NCBI GenBank assembly: GCA_933822405.4
Contig: CAKOGP040002080.1
Span: 124,001-188,000 of the forward strand
Length of the DNA: 64,000 bases
DNA from: Cylindrotheca closterium
Taxonomy: Eukaryota; Bacillariophyta; Bacillariophyceae; Bacillariales; Bacillariaceae
Reading direction: 5' to 3'
This document shows, one piece after another, positions 41,797-53,440 of this stretch. Both the position numbers and the translations under genes were made by a program. A model generated the notes under the pieces. That model was not told where the DNA came from, ran no database searches, and saw only the letters and a list, made by a program, of their open reading frames with translations. Each line of letters opens with the position of its first letter. Position 1 is the stretch's first letter.

Positions 41797-42936
41797 TTAT
41801 TTATGTCTTTCTACAATTTCATAATGCGACAACCTGTCTTCCACTTTTCCATTGCTTCCAATGATCTGAGCGGAAAGTTTCTGTTCCAGAACGATATCTA
41901 CTGGTAGCGCATATACCGGATCAATCTGACGAAATACCGATGGTAGTTTTCCTAGCAAACTGAGACCGGATAAGCCGAAAAATGTGTGAAAGATATCGGG
42001 CATATCGTCTGGTCTATCAGCAATACCTCCGTCATCCGGATCTTGTGCTTTGGAAATGAAAGTGGCCAGCTTGTCTCCACTAATCCAGTCAACGCGTCCA
42101 ATTATACTAAGCGCACTCAGAATCCACCAAGAATAGCAAACGTCTGCCTGCTTTTCGGGTCGACCATTCAGGCCTCCACTATCGCATTGCCTTTCAGCCA
42201 ACCACCACCCAAGTAGATCTGGGTGTTTGATCACATGCAAGGACTTGGCTATACTGAGAGCTCCCACACAGCAAAAGACCTGTCCAGCATGGGATTCTGC
42301 TCCCTTCATACTTCCAAATCCACCATCCAAGTTTTGGCATGAGGCAATGTATTCCACGGCTTTCGGAAGATTGATTTCACCCAGGCTTGAGAGCAATGAA
42401 AGCGCGCTGATTGCACAATAGGAAAATCGGGTATCCACCTCTCCCCACTGATCGCCAACAAAGCTTCCATCTTCTTGTTGCAGTGATAAAATGAACTTGA
42501 CAATATCATCAACATGAAGCTGATTCAGATCATACTCAGCCATGACAAGAATTTGCAAGGCAGATAGTGTGTATAGAATATGGGCATCATGACCTAGATT
42601 TCCGCCGAAACCTCCGGTCCCCTTGACGTAGCACTTCAATACCCAATCCACGATGCTCGGGCGATCGTCGGATGGTGCAGATGTGACTCCCAGTACTTTA
42701 TCAGCCTCTGGGCGCTGGACAAGCAGCGAAAGAGCAGCGTACGTCCAGTATATCCCACTCATGCGAAGGTGCTCTGTAACTGCTCCCTCGTAACTAGAAG
42801 GTTTGTCCAGCTTTGCTGATAAACTTGCAATGTATTTCAGATGAGACTCTCGGTGAAAGAAAACAAAGGATCCATTTTCTCCAGCTGGTATATTCATTTT
42901 CCCAGGCAATTCCTCGCTGCTCGAAGGCGTCGACAT
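41797..42936 (-). CDS. RABGGTB: Rab geranylgeranyltransferase (GGTase-II) beta subunit
   Basis: Single exon, 379 residues from the ATG at 42936. It has the prenyltransferase alpha-alpha barrel repeats, each with a GGF/GSF core: [54 protein letters not shown] and [21 protein letters not shown]. Zinc ligands are visible as Asp and Cys in ADVCYSWW and His in [15 protein letters not shown]. The presence of [14 protein letters not shown] near the N-terminus is typical of the Rab-specific enzyme. It adds geranylgeranyl groups to Rab proteins together with an alpha subunit and REP. A C-terminal extension of about 25 residues ([15 protein letters not shown] end) goes beyond the usual length. Confidence 0.93.
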   Translation of the reverse strand: MSTPSSSEELPGKMNIPAGENGSFVFFHRESHLKYIASLSAKLDKPSSYEGAVTEHLRMSGIYWTYAALSLLVQRPEADKVLGVTSAPSDDRPSIVDWVLKCYVKGTGGFGGNLGHDAHILYTLSALQILVMAEYDLNQLHVDDIVKFILSLQQEDGSFVGDQWGEVDTRFSYCAISALSLLSSLGEINLPKAVEYIASCQNLDGGFGSMKGAESHAGQVFCCVGALSIAKSLHVIKHPDLLGWWLAERQCDSGGLNGRPEKQADVCYSWWILSALSIIGRVDWISGDKLATFISKAQDPDDGGIADRPDDMPDIFHTFFGLSGLSLLGKLPSVFRQIDPVYALPVDIVLEQKLSAQIIGSNGKVEDRLSHYEIVERHK

Positions 42937-43158
42937 GGCTTTGTTGTATTGAAGGGAGGTTATCAACTTGGTTTCTCGGTTTGATGATTCTATGCCTCGT
43001 ATTTTATTTATTTCTGGTTGTTTGCGGTTTGACTATTTCGATTAAAAAAAACATCTTCGATCGATTGATGATTTGTTGGATTGCTCAAAGATCATGGAGG
43101 TCTGGATGATGGATGTGACTTCTGTAGCATTTCTAAATATCAGCAATCTATTCAATAT

Positions 43159-44700
43159 TTACTCTTCATACTTCTTGAAGAGAATAGCAGCGTTGTGTCC
43201 TCCGAACCCTAAGTTAGTACTCATGGCACCGTTGATCTCCATTTCTCTCTTTTTGTTTGGAACGTAGTCCAGGTCACACTCAGGATCTTCCGTTTCGTAG
43301 TTGATAGTTGGAGGAACAACATTGTCAGCGATACTTCGGACAGCAACAATTGCCTCTAGACCACCAGCAGCGCCAAGGGTATGTCCAGTTACGCACTTTG
43401 TCGACGAAACGACGAAAGATCCATCCTTGGCAGAGGCGTGGTCACCGAAAACGGTCTTGATGGCCATTGTCTCAAATTTATCATTGTATGCTGTCGAAGT
43501 TCCATGAGCGTTAACATAGTTAATTTCACTCTTCTCCATGCCACTCATTTTAATGGCCATTTCCATCGCTGCCGCAAGTCCACGTCCTTCGGGGGCCGGT
43601 GTTGTAATGTGGTGGGCATCGCAAGTAGCTCCATAGCCAACCATCTCAGCATAAATCGTAGCACCGCGCTTCTTAGCTGTCTCCAACTCTTCCAAAACAA
43701 TAACTCCGGCACCTTCACCCATGATGAATCCTCCTCGGCCAGCATCAAATGGGCGAGATCCTCTTTGTGGTTCGTCATTGAAGTTTGTGTTCATGGCTTT
43801 CATGGCACAAAAGCCAGCAAAGCACAAGGGTGTAATAGTTGCTTCAGTTCCTCCAGCAAGCATTCGGTCAACATGTCCATCTTGAATCATGCCAAGCGCT
43901 TCCCCAATTGCATGACTTCCACTAGCACAGGCAGATGTCACCCCGTAGTTTGGTCCTCTACAACCGCATTCAATACCAATCACACCAGAAGCAGTATTTC
44001 CCAACAGTGCAGGGATTGTGAATGGAGAAACCTGGAAGGAAAGCAATGATGAGGTCATTCGGCATAAGAAGTTTGTGATGGATTCATACCTCTAATCCTC
44101 AAACGTTTCGAGTTCCCCTCCGTCTTCTTGAATTCATAATCATATACAGTCATTGGTACCCTCGCTTTCACGTACCTTTGGCTTTGTTGGGTTCTTGGCT
44201 AGTTTCAAAGTCTGTTGTTCAAACGTTTCCATTCCACCAAAAGCTGTACCGACCATGACCCCAATCCTGTCTGGGTCCTCCAGAGTATCTGGAGTATCCC
44301 CTAGATTAGCATCCTGAAGCGCTTGTCTTGCAGCAGCGACAGCTAGATGTGTGTAGCGGTCGTTGGATTTGACATTTTTCGGATTAATGAAGAAATCCTT
44401 TGGGTTGAACTGTTCGTCGGTAATTTCACTTGCAATCTGGCAAGGCATGTACGATGCATCAAATCGCTTCACGGTATCAATGCTAGACTTTCCATCAAGC
44501 AATGCTTGGAAGAATTCCTCATGACCGATTCCACAACCGTTGACCACTCCCAATCCAGTGACCACAACCCGTCTTTTGTCGGCCATATTCAGTTGGGTGG
44601 AAGACAATCTTGTGCTTCCATCACGAGAGTTTTCCAAGGAAAAAGCATCAGCTTGCTGGCTGGTGAGCAGAAAAAAAGCAGCTATCGAAACCAACTTCAT
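43159..44700 (-). CDS. KASII: Plastid beta-ketoacyl-ACP synthase II (KASII/FabF)
   Basis: Exons 44176-44700 and 43159-44031 join to 465 residues. The leader MKLVSIAAFFLLTSQQADAF carries a signal peptide and an ADAF-S plastid cleavage site. RVVVTGLGVVNGCGIG starts the thiolase fold. The catalytic triad is present: Cys in TSACASGSHAIGEA, His in NAHGTST and His in KCVTGHTLGAAGG. The FabF-type PLCFAGFCAMKAMN and the ending GAMSTNLGFGGHNAAILFKK are also clear. The enzyme elongates acyl-ACP by two carbons in plastid type II fatty acid synthesis. It is divergent from the NhaD-type antiporter, another plastid protein, with 305 bp between start codons. Confidence 0.94.
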
Positions 44701-45005
44701 TGTGTATCACGATGAGGACATGCACTATGGGTTCGGAAAAGATTGTACCATTTGTTGGATCGATGCGTACGTCGATGGATGTGATTGCTAATCCGACCCT
44801 TTCGAGCCGATGACGACAACACGTACTTGTTTATGTCCTATGTGACGTCATTAACTAAACCAGAACCGTTAAACCAGGAACGCACCGATCGCATTGATGG
44901 CTATCTTCGAGAGTGCTCAATAAAAAATCCATTGTTCATTTGAGAGTGCTCAATAAATCCATCTCCATTCATTCGGTTTCCTGGTCTTCAACGCTCTTTG
45001 CTACA
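44701..45005. promoter_or_regulatory. Shared divergent promoter region of KASII and CBS-NhaD genes
   Basis: This 305-bp region separates the start codons of two predicted plastid proteins. A GAGTGCTCAATAAA segment occurs twice (near 44912 and 44944). A TGACGTCA palindrome (CRE-like) is at 44843-44850. Promoter role is inferred. Confidence 0.45.
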
Positions 45006-47320
45006 ATGGTCAGATTCGGCTCTAGTCTAGCTTTGGTCTCTACCATCGCTGTAGTCGAAGGTTTTTCTTCTGTTCAGCAATTCTCTTCCAGAACGCCAAG
45101 TTTTGGTCAATCTCAATTCTCTGGAACCCAATTAAATGTTGCAAGTACCGACCCCTTTCCTCTCTCTCGAAGCATCACTCCTGAAGGTTATGGATTCTCA
45201 AGCTCCATTGGACGCGTACTGAAGGAGGCTGGAAGAGAGGGTGGCTATTACAAAGCTGCATCCTCAGATATCGTGGCGGATGTAATGGACGGAATCACAA
45301 GTGGCGAAGTGGATGCAGCTCTCGTATTCGACGACTCGTCAAAGCTGTTGGGTATTTTTACTGAAACTGATTACATAAGGGTAAGAGCTAGAAGCAGTTT
45401 GAAGCTACCAAAAGGGAATCAATTTGACGAGCCTTTTCCTCACTGGATCGGTTTTTTTTTCTCACATATAATCAGTTTTCAATGAAAAGAGCCAAATCTG
45501 CAAGCAATGAAGAAGAATCGGCAAAATACCTCGTCTCGCCTGTAGTAGACTACATCACACCTTCTTCGAAGATTGTGGCACTTTCTGAAAAGGATACGGC
45601 CAATGTTGCCATTGCAGCAATGAAGCAAGCAGGTGTGCGACACATGTTGGTAGTGGACAAAGCTAGTAAGGATCGCCAAATGGTCGATGATAGTTCAGTC
45701 TTGGGTGTCATTAGCATGCTAGATGTTATGTCTTTGGTACAAAAGGATGAACGATTGAGTTTGCAAACAATGGCTAGAAAGTACCCGGGAATCTCCAACC
45801 CTTTTGATTTGATGAACGAAGAAATGAAGTCCCAAGCCAATGCTGACGCAAGCAATCCCGAGACGGCCAAGGAAGATATTATCAAATTTGGAGCTGGGCT
45901 TCTTTCCCTTGGAACTGTAGGTCTTTTCTTTTCCCAATCACAATGGTTGCACGACCATGCCGACTTGGCCATGATTGCCATCTTTATTCTTGGATACATT
46001 GGTATTATCTTTGAAGAAGTCTTCGAGTTCGACAAGGCTGCAGTCGCCCTTCTCATGAGTACTGGACTGTGGGTGACTTATGCTGATTTCTTCCAAAGTG
46101 AGGGTCTTGCGTCAGACACCGTGCTTACGCAACTGGGAGAACAGCTTTCGGAGGTTTCTGAAATCTGTTTCTTCCTTCTTGCTGCTTCAACAATTGTTGA
46201 GGTAATGGATCAACACCAAGGATTCAAGGTTGTGACCAACCAAATCAAGACTACATCGAAGAAAAGTCTCTTCTGGACTATTGGATTCTTAACATTCTTT
46301 CTATCTGCTATTCTCAACAACTTGACCGTGACCATTGTCATGTGCTCCCTATTGCGAAAATTGATTCCTCAGAACGATGATCGCAAGCTCTTTGGTGCCA
46401 TGGTAGTTGTTGCCGCAAATGCTGGGGGAGTTTGGACCCCGATTGGCGATGTGACCACCACAATGCTTTGGATCAATAACCAGCTTTCCACTATTCCAAC
46501 AGTTACGGAATTGTTCCTTCCCTCGTTTGTGTGCTTGGTCGCTTCTCTGGCCTTCTTGGTCGGTCAAGTGGAAGAAGACAGCTCGCTCGCAGACTCAGCC
46601 ATGCCAGAACCAACCGAATTGGCACCGAGAGGTAAACTGGTGTTCTGGAGTGGTATTGCGAGTCTCTTGATCGTCCCAGTGTTTGCCGAGTTGACTGGAC
46701 TTCCACCCTATTTGGCAATGTTGACTGGCCTCGGTGCAATGTGGACATTGACTGATATCATTCATATGGGCGAGGATGGTGATCAGAAATTGAAGGTCCC
46801 TGTCGCCCTTGCAAAGTTGGATACAGCAGGAATCCTTTTCTTTTTGGGCATTCTCATGAGTATTGGTGTTCTAGACAAGAGTGGTTTGTTGAAAGAACTT
46901 GCTGTATTCTTGAGTGACAACTTGCCCAGTTTGGATATCATCGCTACGGTCATTGGTATTGCATCCGCCTTGATTGATAACGTGCCTCTGGTTGCGGCGA
47001 CAATGGGTATGTATGACCTTGCCGACTATGGTACCGATGACAGGCTTTGGCAGTTGATTGCTCTATGTGCCGGAACTGGAGGATCAATCCTTGTTATCGG
47101 ATCTGCCAGTGGCGTAGCACTAATGGGACTAGAAAAGGTCGACTTCATATGGTATGCCAAGAAGGCGTCCGTTGGAGCGGCAGTGGGATACTTTGCAGGT
47201 ATTGCCACGTACTTGGCACAGAATGCTGTTTTGTCGGGCGGATTTCTTGATTTCCTACCTCAGGCCGCCGTTGCAGCTGACATGGCACAGAGTGTAGCTT
47301 CCACTGGAATTGTAATGTAA
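45006..47320 (+). CDS. Plastid NhaD-type Na+/H+ antiporter with N-terminal CBS pair
   Basis: Exons 45006-45380 and 45476-47320 join to 739 residues. The leader (LALVSTIAVVEGFSSVQQF) has a signal peptide and GF-S plastid-type site. Residues about 75-240 form a CBS pair: DAALVFDDSSKLLGIFTETDYI before the intron, then VSPVVDYITPSSKIVAL, GVRHMLVVDKA and VLGVISMLDVMSLV. The transporter follows with about 12 hydrophobic segments and NhaD signatures: AILNNLTVTIVMCSLLRKL, NAGGVWTPIGDVTTTMLW, FFLGILMSIGVLDKSGLL, ASALIDNVPLVAATMGMY and GTGGSILVIGSASGVALMG. Plant NHD1 is a plastid-envelope member that exports Na+. The CBS pair suggests regulation by adenine nucleotides, which is an inference. Confidence 0.9.
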
Positions 47321-47644
47321 ACAGCTCATGGATACAATGTAGCGATTCAGTTCATTTGACCTTTGTATCTAGTTTCCGAACAAAATTCAACACTTGGACG
47401 ATGACGTGTTGGTTTGCCAATAGGAGCTGGAAGGATCATAAGCGTCTCCAGCAGAATCATTCCAGTTGGCAAAGTTCGCAATCTCGAAGTTCATCTGTTT
47501 TCATTTTTGGTTCTGAGCACACCTTTATTTCCCGGCCTTGACCAAAATGGAGAAGCAGAGGTTTGTTTTGGTCCGTATGTCGTCAGCACAGGTTTCGAAC
47601 CTCAAACCATCAAGATCAAAACCACGCCCGTCTTGATTCACAAG
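47321..47644. other. Intergenic, no gene seen
   Basis: About 324 bases between the antiporter and RPB5. The RPB5 frame is open upstream to 47414, but those 77 residues do not resemble the family, so I treat this stretch as promoter and 5' UTR. Confidence 0.5.
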
Positions 47645-48319
47645 ATGACGGAACCAATGGATGCCGAAACTGCTGCTGCCATTGCGGCTCCCACCATTCG
47701 CGGTGGTCTCAATCCCGAAGCCTCCCGCTTATTCCGGGTTTACCGCACAATCGCCAATATGCTAGACAAACGAGGATACATGGTCCCACCCGAGATGCGC
47801 AACATGACTCCCTCAAGCTTTCGAGAAAAGTTTGGCGAATTTCCAAATAGAGAAGCCTTGACGTGCTTTGTTGAGAAGGCAGATGACGAATCAAATCAGC
47901 TGTTTGTTTTCTTTCCTGAAGATGAGAAGGTGGGAGTCAAGCCAATCAAGGTTTACACAGACCGAATGAGGACGGAGAATGTGTCCAATGCTATCATGGT
48001 GCTCAGAGTTGACATCACCCCTTTCGCAAAGCAAGCCGTTCTTGAAATGAGCGATAGTTTCAGAATTGAACACTTTAAGGAATCGGAGCTCTTGGTGGAT
48101 ATTACACAGCACCAACTGGTCCCGACGCATCAAGTTTTGACGCAGAATGAAAAAGCAGAACTCTTGAAACGGTACCGATTGAAGGAGACACAATTACCAC
48201 GAATTCAGACGAATGATCCCGTAGCACGATACTATGGAATGAAAAGAGGAATGGTGGTTAAGATTATTCGTCCATCTGAAACTGCAGGGCGATACGTGAC
48301 TTATCGCGTTTGCATGTAA
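47645..48319 (+). CDS. RPB5: RNA polymerase I/II/III shared subunit RPB5 (RPABC1)
   Basis: Single exon, 224 residues from the ATG at 47645, chosen because the family N-terminus (LFRVYRTIANMLDKRGYMV) begins shortly after it. The jaw domain has QLFVFFPEDEKVGVKPIKVY and the C-terminal assembly domain has ELLVDITQHQLVPTHQVL, LLKRYRLKETQLPRIQ, DPVARYYGMKRG and the near-invariant VVKIIRPSETAGRYVTYR. RPB5 is shared by the three nuclear RNA polymerases and contacts downstream DNA. Length and ending match other eukaryotes. Confidence 0.97.
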   Translation: MTEPMDAETAAAIAAPTIRGGLNPEASRLFRVYRTIANMLDKRGYMVPPEMRNMTPSSFREKFGEFPNREALTCFVEKADDESNQLFVFFPEDEKVGVKPIKVYTDRMRTENVSNAIMVLRVDITPFAKQAVLEMSDSFRIEHFKESELLVDITQHQLVPTHQVLTQNEKAELLKRYRLKETQLPRIQTNDPVARYYGMKRGMVVKIIRPSETAGRYVTYRVCM

Positions 48320-48688
48320 GACTTGGGGATCGGCGTTGCTGAGTTTTCATGGTTTCATGAATGAATCGTACGTATGTTCTACGTGGAAATCTAAACGACA
48401 ACAACGCACTGCATTGATGGCCGCCAGAGAGGACAGTATGGTAACTGAGGACATTTTCACGGCAAGTATTCGACGTGTATTCTAGTGAGAAACAGTTATT
48501 ATCATCACACACGTACGAAAAAAGCTTACATGCAACTATATTATATATTATCAATCCAATTCATGCCTTGTCGACATGCTCTCATACCGTGCACACCTGG
48601 TGCAATCAAATGTCCCATCCTTTTTTTCATTGTGTTTTATGTATTGAATAAACTCTCGTGCTCATATATTATGAAATTTTCTCTTCAT
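48320..48688. other. Convergent 3' region, no gene seen
   Basis: About 370 bases between the stop codons of RPB5 and the receptor guanylate cyclase, which converge. AT-rich with AATAAA-like sequence near 48645; likely both 3' UTRs. Confidence 0.5.
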
Positions 48689-51600
48689 CTACTGCGACAA
48701 GGATCGCTTATATTTGCATGCTGAGCCATCACTCTTGAGAAAACCTTTGCTATCTGACATGTTGAGAAGATCAGGACCTTCTAAGTCCCCACTTGACTGC
48801 ACCTGCATCAGTTTTCTTGGCGTTGTCGGTTGTGCCGAAAGAGGAGAATCCTTAAATGCAACAACTTTCTCATCATCAAAGACCTTTTTCGGTGCCTTCT
48901 TGACCTTGGTCTTAGGTGCTGTTTCGCCAATCCAATATGTTGTCATGTTTCCCTTCCCCTTCACAGCCACCTTTCCACGTCTTCGAATTGGAAGGTTTGG
49001 CGCCTGATCACGGAGCAATTTTGCAGAGATATCGGAGCACTGAATCATGTCGCTCACTGAGAGACTTTCCATGCGAGAGGCAGTATTCACAGTGTCTCCA
49101 AAGAGTCCATAGCGAGGATTCAATGATCCAATCACATTGCTGACAACCTGCCCGGAATGGAAGCCAACACGTATGTGCACGCAACCTGCTCTGGGGTCAT
49201 CTTCGTCTATAACAATCTTGCTTGCTGCCCTAACAGCGTCGACTGCAAACCTTGCAATTCGGGCAACATGAGTATCGTTTTGATCTCCCTCGACTATAAA
49301 GGGTAAGCAAATTGTTTTGAGCTATCGACCTTTGAGCAGCTTACGACAAGAAGAGCAGGAACGTACGGTTTGTGACGCCCATCCACGCATCCCCAATGGT
49401 CTCAACTTTGAACACATGGTGTTCGCTCGAAAGTCGATCAAACTCCATGTACAACCGATCCAGCAAGTTACACACTTTAAAAGGAGTCAGCGCCCGAGAG
49501 ATATCTGTAAAGCGGACAATATCGCTGAAGAATATTGTTACATTGTCATGCGTCTCACTATTCAAGTTTTGGCAACTGTTAGTAGATGAAACAACCAAAG
49601 ACAAGAATTGATCTGTCAGAACTTACGGCTCCACCTTTTGTCCAACCTTGAGTTGGTCTGCCACTTTCTTTGGGAATACCTTATATAGCATGTCACCGGT
49701 CGCAACAATCTTTCTAAGACGAGTATTGGCTTCGTCTATCAATGGTTCTCCATCATTCGCACTCATATCCGCAAAAACCATATCCAAGTCCTTCGCCTCG
49801 GGGCGGAAGAAAGGATCGCTACTCCAACACTTCTGCATGACTTCTGACATCTTCTTTGGACATGTACCAGGAATTCCGGGCCTATAGTTGATCCTGGGAT
49901 CACAGACCTTGCGGAGGATCTTTCTAGGATGTTCCCCTTCGTATGGTATCTTACGACTGTAGATCTCATACATCATCATTCCTTGTATGTAAACAAATCG
50001 TTGAGCATACTCTAATGTTTGCTATCAATGGAAAAAGATCTGGCATGGAACGAACTCACCGAATGCATAGATATCACAAGAAGTAGTGTACTCAGATTTC
50101 CGTCTCAAGTATTCTGGTGCCATCCTACATTGACAAGTTAGATTTGTTCAATTGGTTTCACATGTTTATCATTCCATCATGTACTTACCAGAAAGGTGTG
50201 CCAGTCAGTTGCCCATTATTTTTTGTAGCCAATCCAAAGTCAGCCACTTTGGCTCGAAACCTGCTATCAATGAGGATATTCTTCGCCTTCAAGTCTCCAT
50301 GAAGGATGGGTGGCTTCGACGCATGTAGGAAGCGCAGACCTTGGGCAACGTCGCGAACAATCTGGATAATGATTTCTCCTCCAGTGTAGAGTGTTTCGTT
50401 TCTTAAGAGATCGTATCTTCATACGACACGATGCGTGAGTGCTATCAGCTGCAATAACGTAGAACGACCAAGCGTATTCACTTACAAAGAACCATTTTCC
50501 ATGAATTCCATCACCATCCTGAGATTATAAAGCAAAGAAGGAAACAAGACGAGTTGTAAGGACACGATAGTCGTTTCGTTGAATGAGGAAGATGTTGTTG
50601 AAAACTTACATTGGCTCATTGCCAGTGACAACAGCTCCCATCACCGTTGTAATGCCTGAAACGAGAGAACAATTAGAAGACGAACGAATGTAACAGCATA
50701 CAACCTCTCGTTCCTCGGCTTACATGGATGACGGAGTCTCGAGAGAAGTCTCATTTCTGCCATGAATTCATTTTGTCGGCGAGTGGCCTCATCGCAGTGT
50801 GGGAGACACATCCTCAACACAGACTTAGTAGTAGTCGAACCACCTGAAGCAGTTCCTAGGACATTCAGGTTGTACCGAGAGGTTTCATCAGGGAAAAGGT
50901 ACGGAAACAAACGCCGGAGAAGTGTTTTCTTGTTTCCAATGCTGAGACCACCCAAGAAATCAAGTTCATTGGAAGAAGTCCTGCTACCTGAAGTTAGGCT
51001 TCCGCGCCTTGCTCCCAACGACGAATCCTCAACAGCAGGAGAAGACTTTGAATCAGCTTGGTTCTCAACATCCTCTTCGCTTGTATCTTGATTTGTTTCT
51101 TGACCTTTCCCCATGCTCATGGAACCGCTCCTAGACTTGACTTTCTGCATTGGCAGAACCCTTTTAATTGCGACTTTGGTTCCACGGTACTCGGCGAGAA
51201 GGACGACACCGAATGCACCTTGTCCTATAATCTCAACTGGATGGTTGAAGTGTAGTTCCTCATGATTGACTTGCCATACTTCATCATTTTTCTTTCTCCT
51301 CCATCGTACGTAGCAAAAGAAGAACTGGGCAAGTATCACAACTGCAACGGACGACGCAATTGCGGCAAAGGTACCAGATTCGATACAATCCCTGCCGATT
51401 TCAATTGTTCCTGATGAACACTGACAGATTCCATTCTCGTCCTGAAAGCAGAATTAGCAAAGCGGCGACAAACTTACTGCAGGGCGATTCTTTACTTACA
51501 GGTGCCATGTTCTGGGCATGGAAGTCAATGTCACAGTCCCTATCAATAATCTCAACTCTAAATGGAGACTCTGGGATCTGAACTTCATCCACATAAACTT

Positions 51601-53440
51601 CCACGATTGCAACTCCTCTTTGGAGCTGAGTGAAGCTGAATTCGTACAGGAAATCCTCTAGTACGGTGACATGAAGCCAAGTTGATTGCTGCCCTATGTG
51701 CAGCAAAGCGGACAGGGTAGCGTTGTACCGCTGTCGATTGTCGTATGCTCGGAAGATTGCAGGGGTTCTCTGCTCCACACTCGAGCACAGAGACATTTTG
51801 TCGCAACCATTTTCAAGACTAAAGAGGAATTCTTCCGTAGTATCGTTGTGCCATGGGAAAACGTTCACTTCAAATGCCTCGATGCACGGGCTACAAAAAC
51901 AGGAGTACTCCTGGGGACATGGAAGACCAAGCACGTCGCACTGCTTCTTAAAAGCATTCTCAGGAACTTTATAGAATCCGTCGGGACAGCGGATCCCATC
52001 GTAGAGAGAAGCAGCTCTTTCACAGTGCCATTTGCCTTATCACAAAGCAAAAAAAGTGAGACTTCAGTGGAAACATTAGCTCATGATCTAGATCATTGTA
52101 CGAACATACCATCACCAGTTTCTTCTTCAACAATAAAACCTGCATCTTGTTGCATCGTTCGAACCCCGAAGTAGGAACGTGGAGGTCGAAATCCTGTATG
52201 AAACCCAGCTTTCCCTGCCTGGAGGGCGAGATCTGCCAACTCTCTTGTAGTGTCACATCTCGCTAAAGGATCGAAATAGACTGGTGGCATCGTGTTGCAT
52301 ATATCCATTTCTGCCGTCGAATTTGCTGCTTCCTTGCAGCGTTTGATGGCGTCTCCTACAAAGTAATGGTACTCAAAGTTGATCATTGCACCCGCTACCT
52401 CTTCTGAAACGATGCGAGAAATTCCCGGTTTCACATACAAGGGCCACTCTGGAAATACAGGAGTGGAGTGAAGGAACGGAAATATTTCACCCTCGTCTAG
52501 GATGTGAATCCTTGGCGAGATGACCTTGAAAAGGTCAGGGTTAACAAGGTCGCCAGTTTTTGTGTCAACTGTTCTCTCAACTTGTCCTGTGCGTACGAAG
52601 CCAACATCCCATGTCCCATTTAAGACTCCCTTGACGATGTCGTCATTGTTTCCTGTGGATATAAACGCGCTCTTGATCAGGAAACTGTTGTGATGGACCT
52701 TCCAAACACACCCATGACTTACCAGTAAAGATGACTTGCTTCGGATCCACGACAAAATCCAAGCCTTCTTCACCCATTACAAAGAACTGAGCTTGTGCAC
52801 CCGCGAAGTCAGAGAATGACTGCGCCGCAATTATCTTGCCCCTGAGGTCTTCGACATCTTCAATTTCTTCATTGCTTGAAAGTACCAGCATGGTCCCTGA
52901 GTCGCCAAGCAAAAAGTTAGGATTCAAACATAATGAAAAGACAAAAGAGAGCTTTCATAAAACAGAATACTGACCCGCAAATTGATCAAGCGCATAATCC
53001 CTTCCTCTGGCAGACTGATGAGCTACTGTGGTCCCAATGGGTTGTGCTCCAATTTCCGTCGCAATACAGGAATAAATCCCTGTATCCGAATACATAAAGT
53101 CGACACTAGTGTCTCCGCCGTCGACCCAATCTTGCAATGGATCACTAGTGGCATGCATTGTGAATTCAATGTTGGGTTTGAATCTTTTCCCCACAACGGC
53201 ATTCAAGTAGGTCGTAAAGGTAAGATTATACTCCCGCAAAGCTGTCTCGACACCCGCGGGAGCATGTACACCAATACGATAGACTCTTTGTTGCGTCAAT
53301 GGATCAAACGTGCGAAAGCCATGCCAACAATTAAGTTCTCCCGGTGGCCAATGTTCGTGTGCAGTCCAGTTTTCCCAGGCATCGTGGTTGTCATGCCCAG
53401 TAACGAGGCCGAGCAGAGCTAATCTTAGAATCCAATTCAT
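48689..53440 (-). CDS. Receptor kinase-guanylate cyclase with PhnD-like solute-binding ectodomain
   Basis: Twelve exons: 52975-53440, 52723-52896, 52110-52652, 51500-52035, 50724-51441, 50610-50655, 50486-50518, 50189-50416, 50060-50124, 49627-49981, 49367-49557 and 48689-49293, in phase for 1319 residues. After a signal peptide, residues about 50-330 resemble PhnD-type bacterial solute-binding proteins ([60 protein letters not shown]). A Cys-rich part and a filamin-like strand set ([11 protein letters not shown]) precede a membrane span (about 595-617). The kinase has [25 protein letters not shown] and APE. The cyclase has [20 protein letters not shown] and [13 protein letters not shown] with both metal Asp. 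A ligand-gated cGMP receptor is inferred; the ligand is unknown. Confidence 0.85.

Noticed and set aside
49558..49575. Alternative 3' splice site 18 bp upstream in the receptor cyclase intron
   Set aside because: It would keep the frame but insert six residues; the AATAG site used gives the family-typical [15 protein letters not shown] junction.
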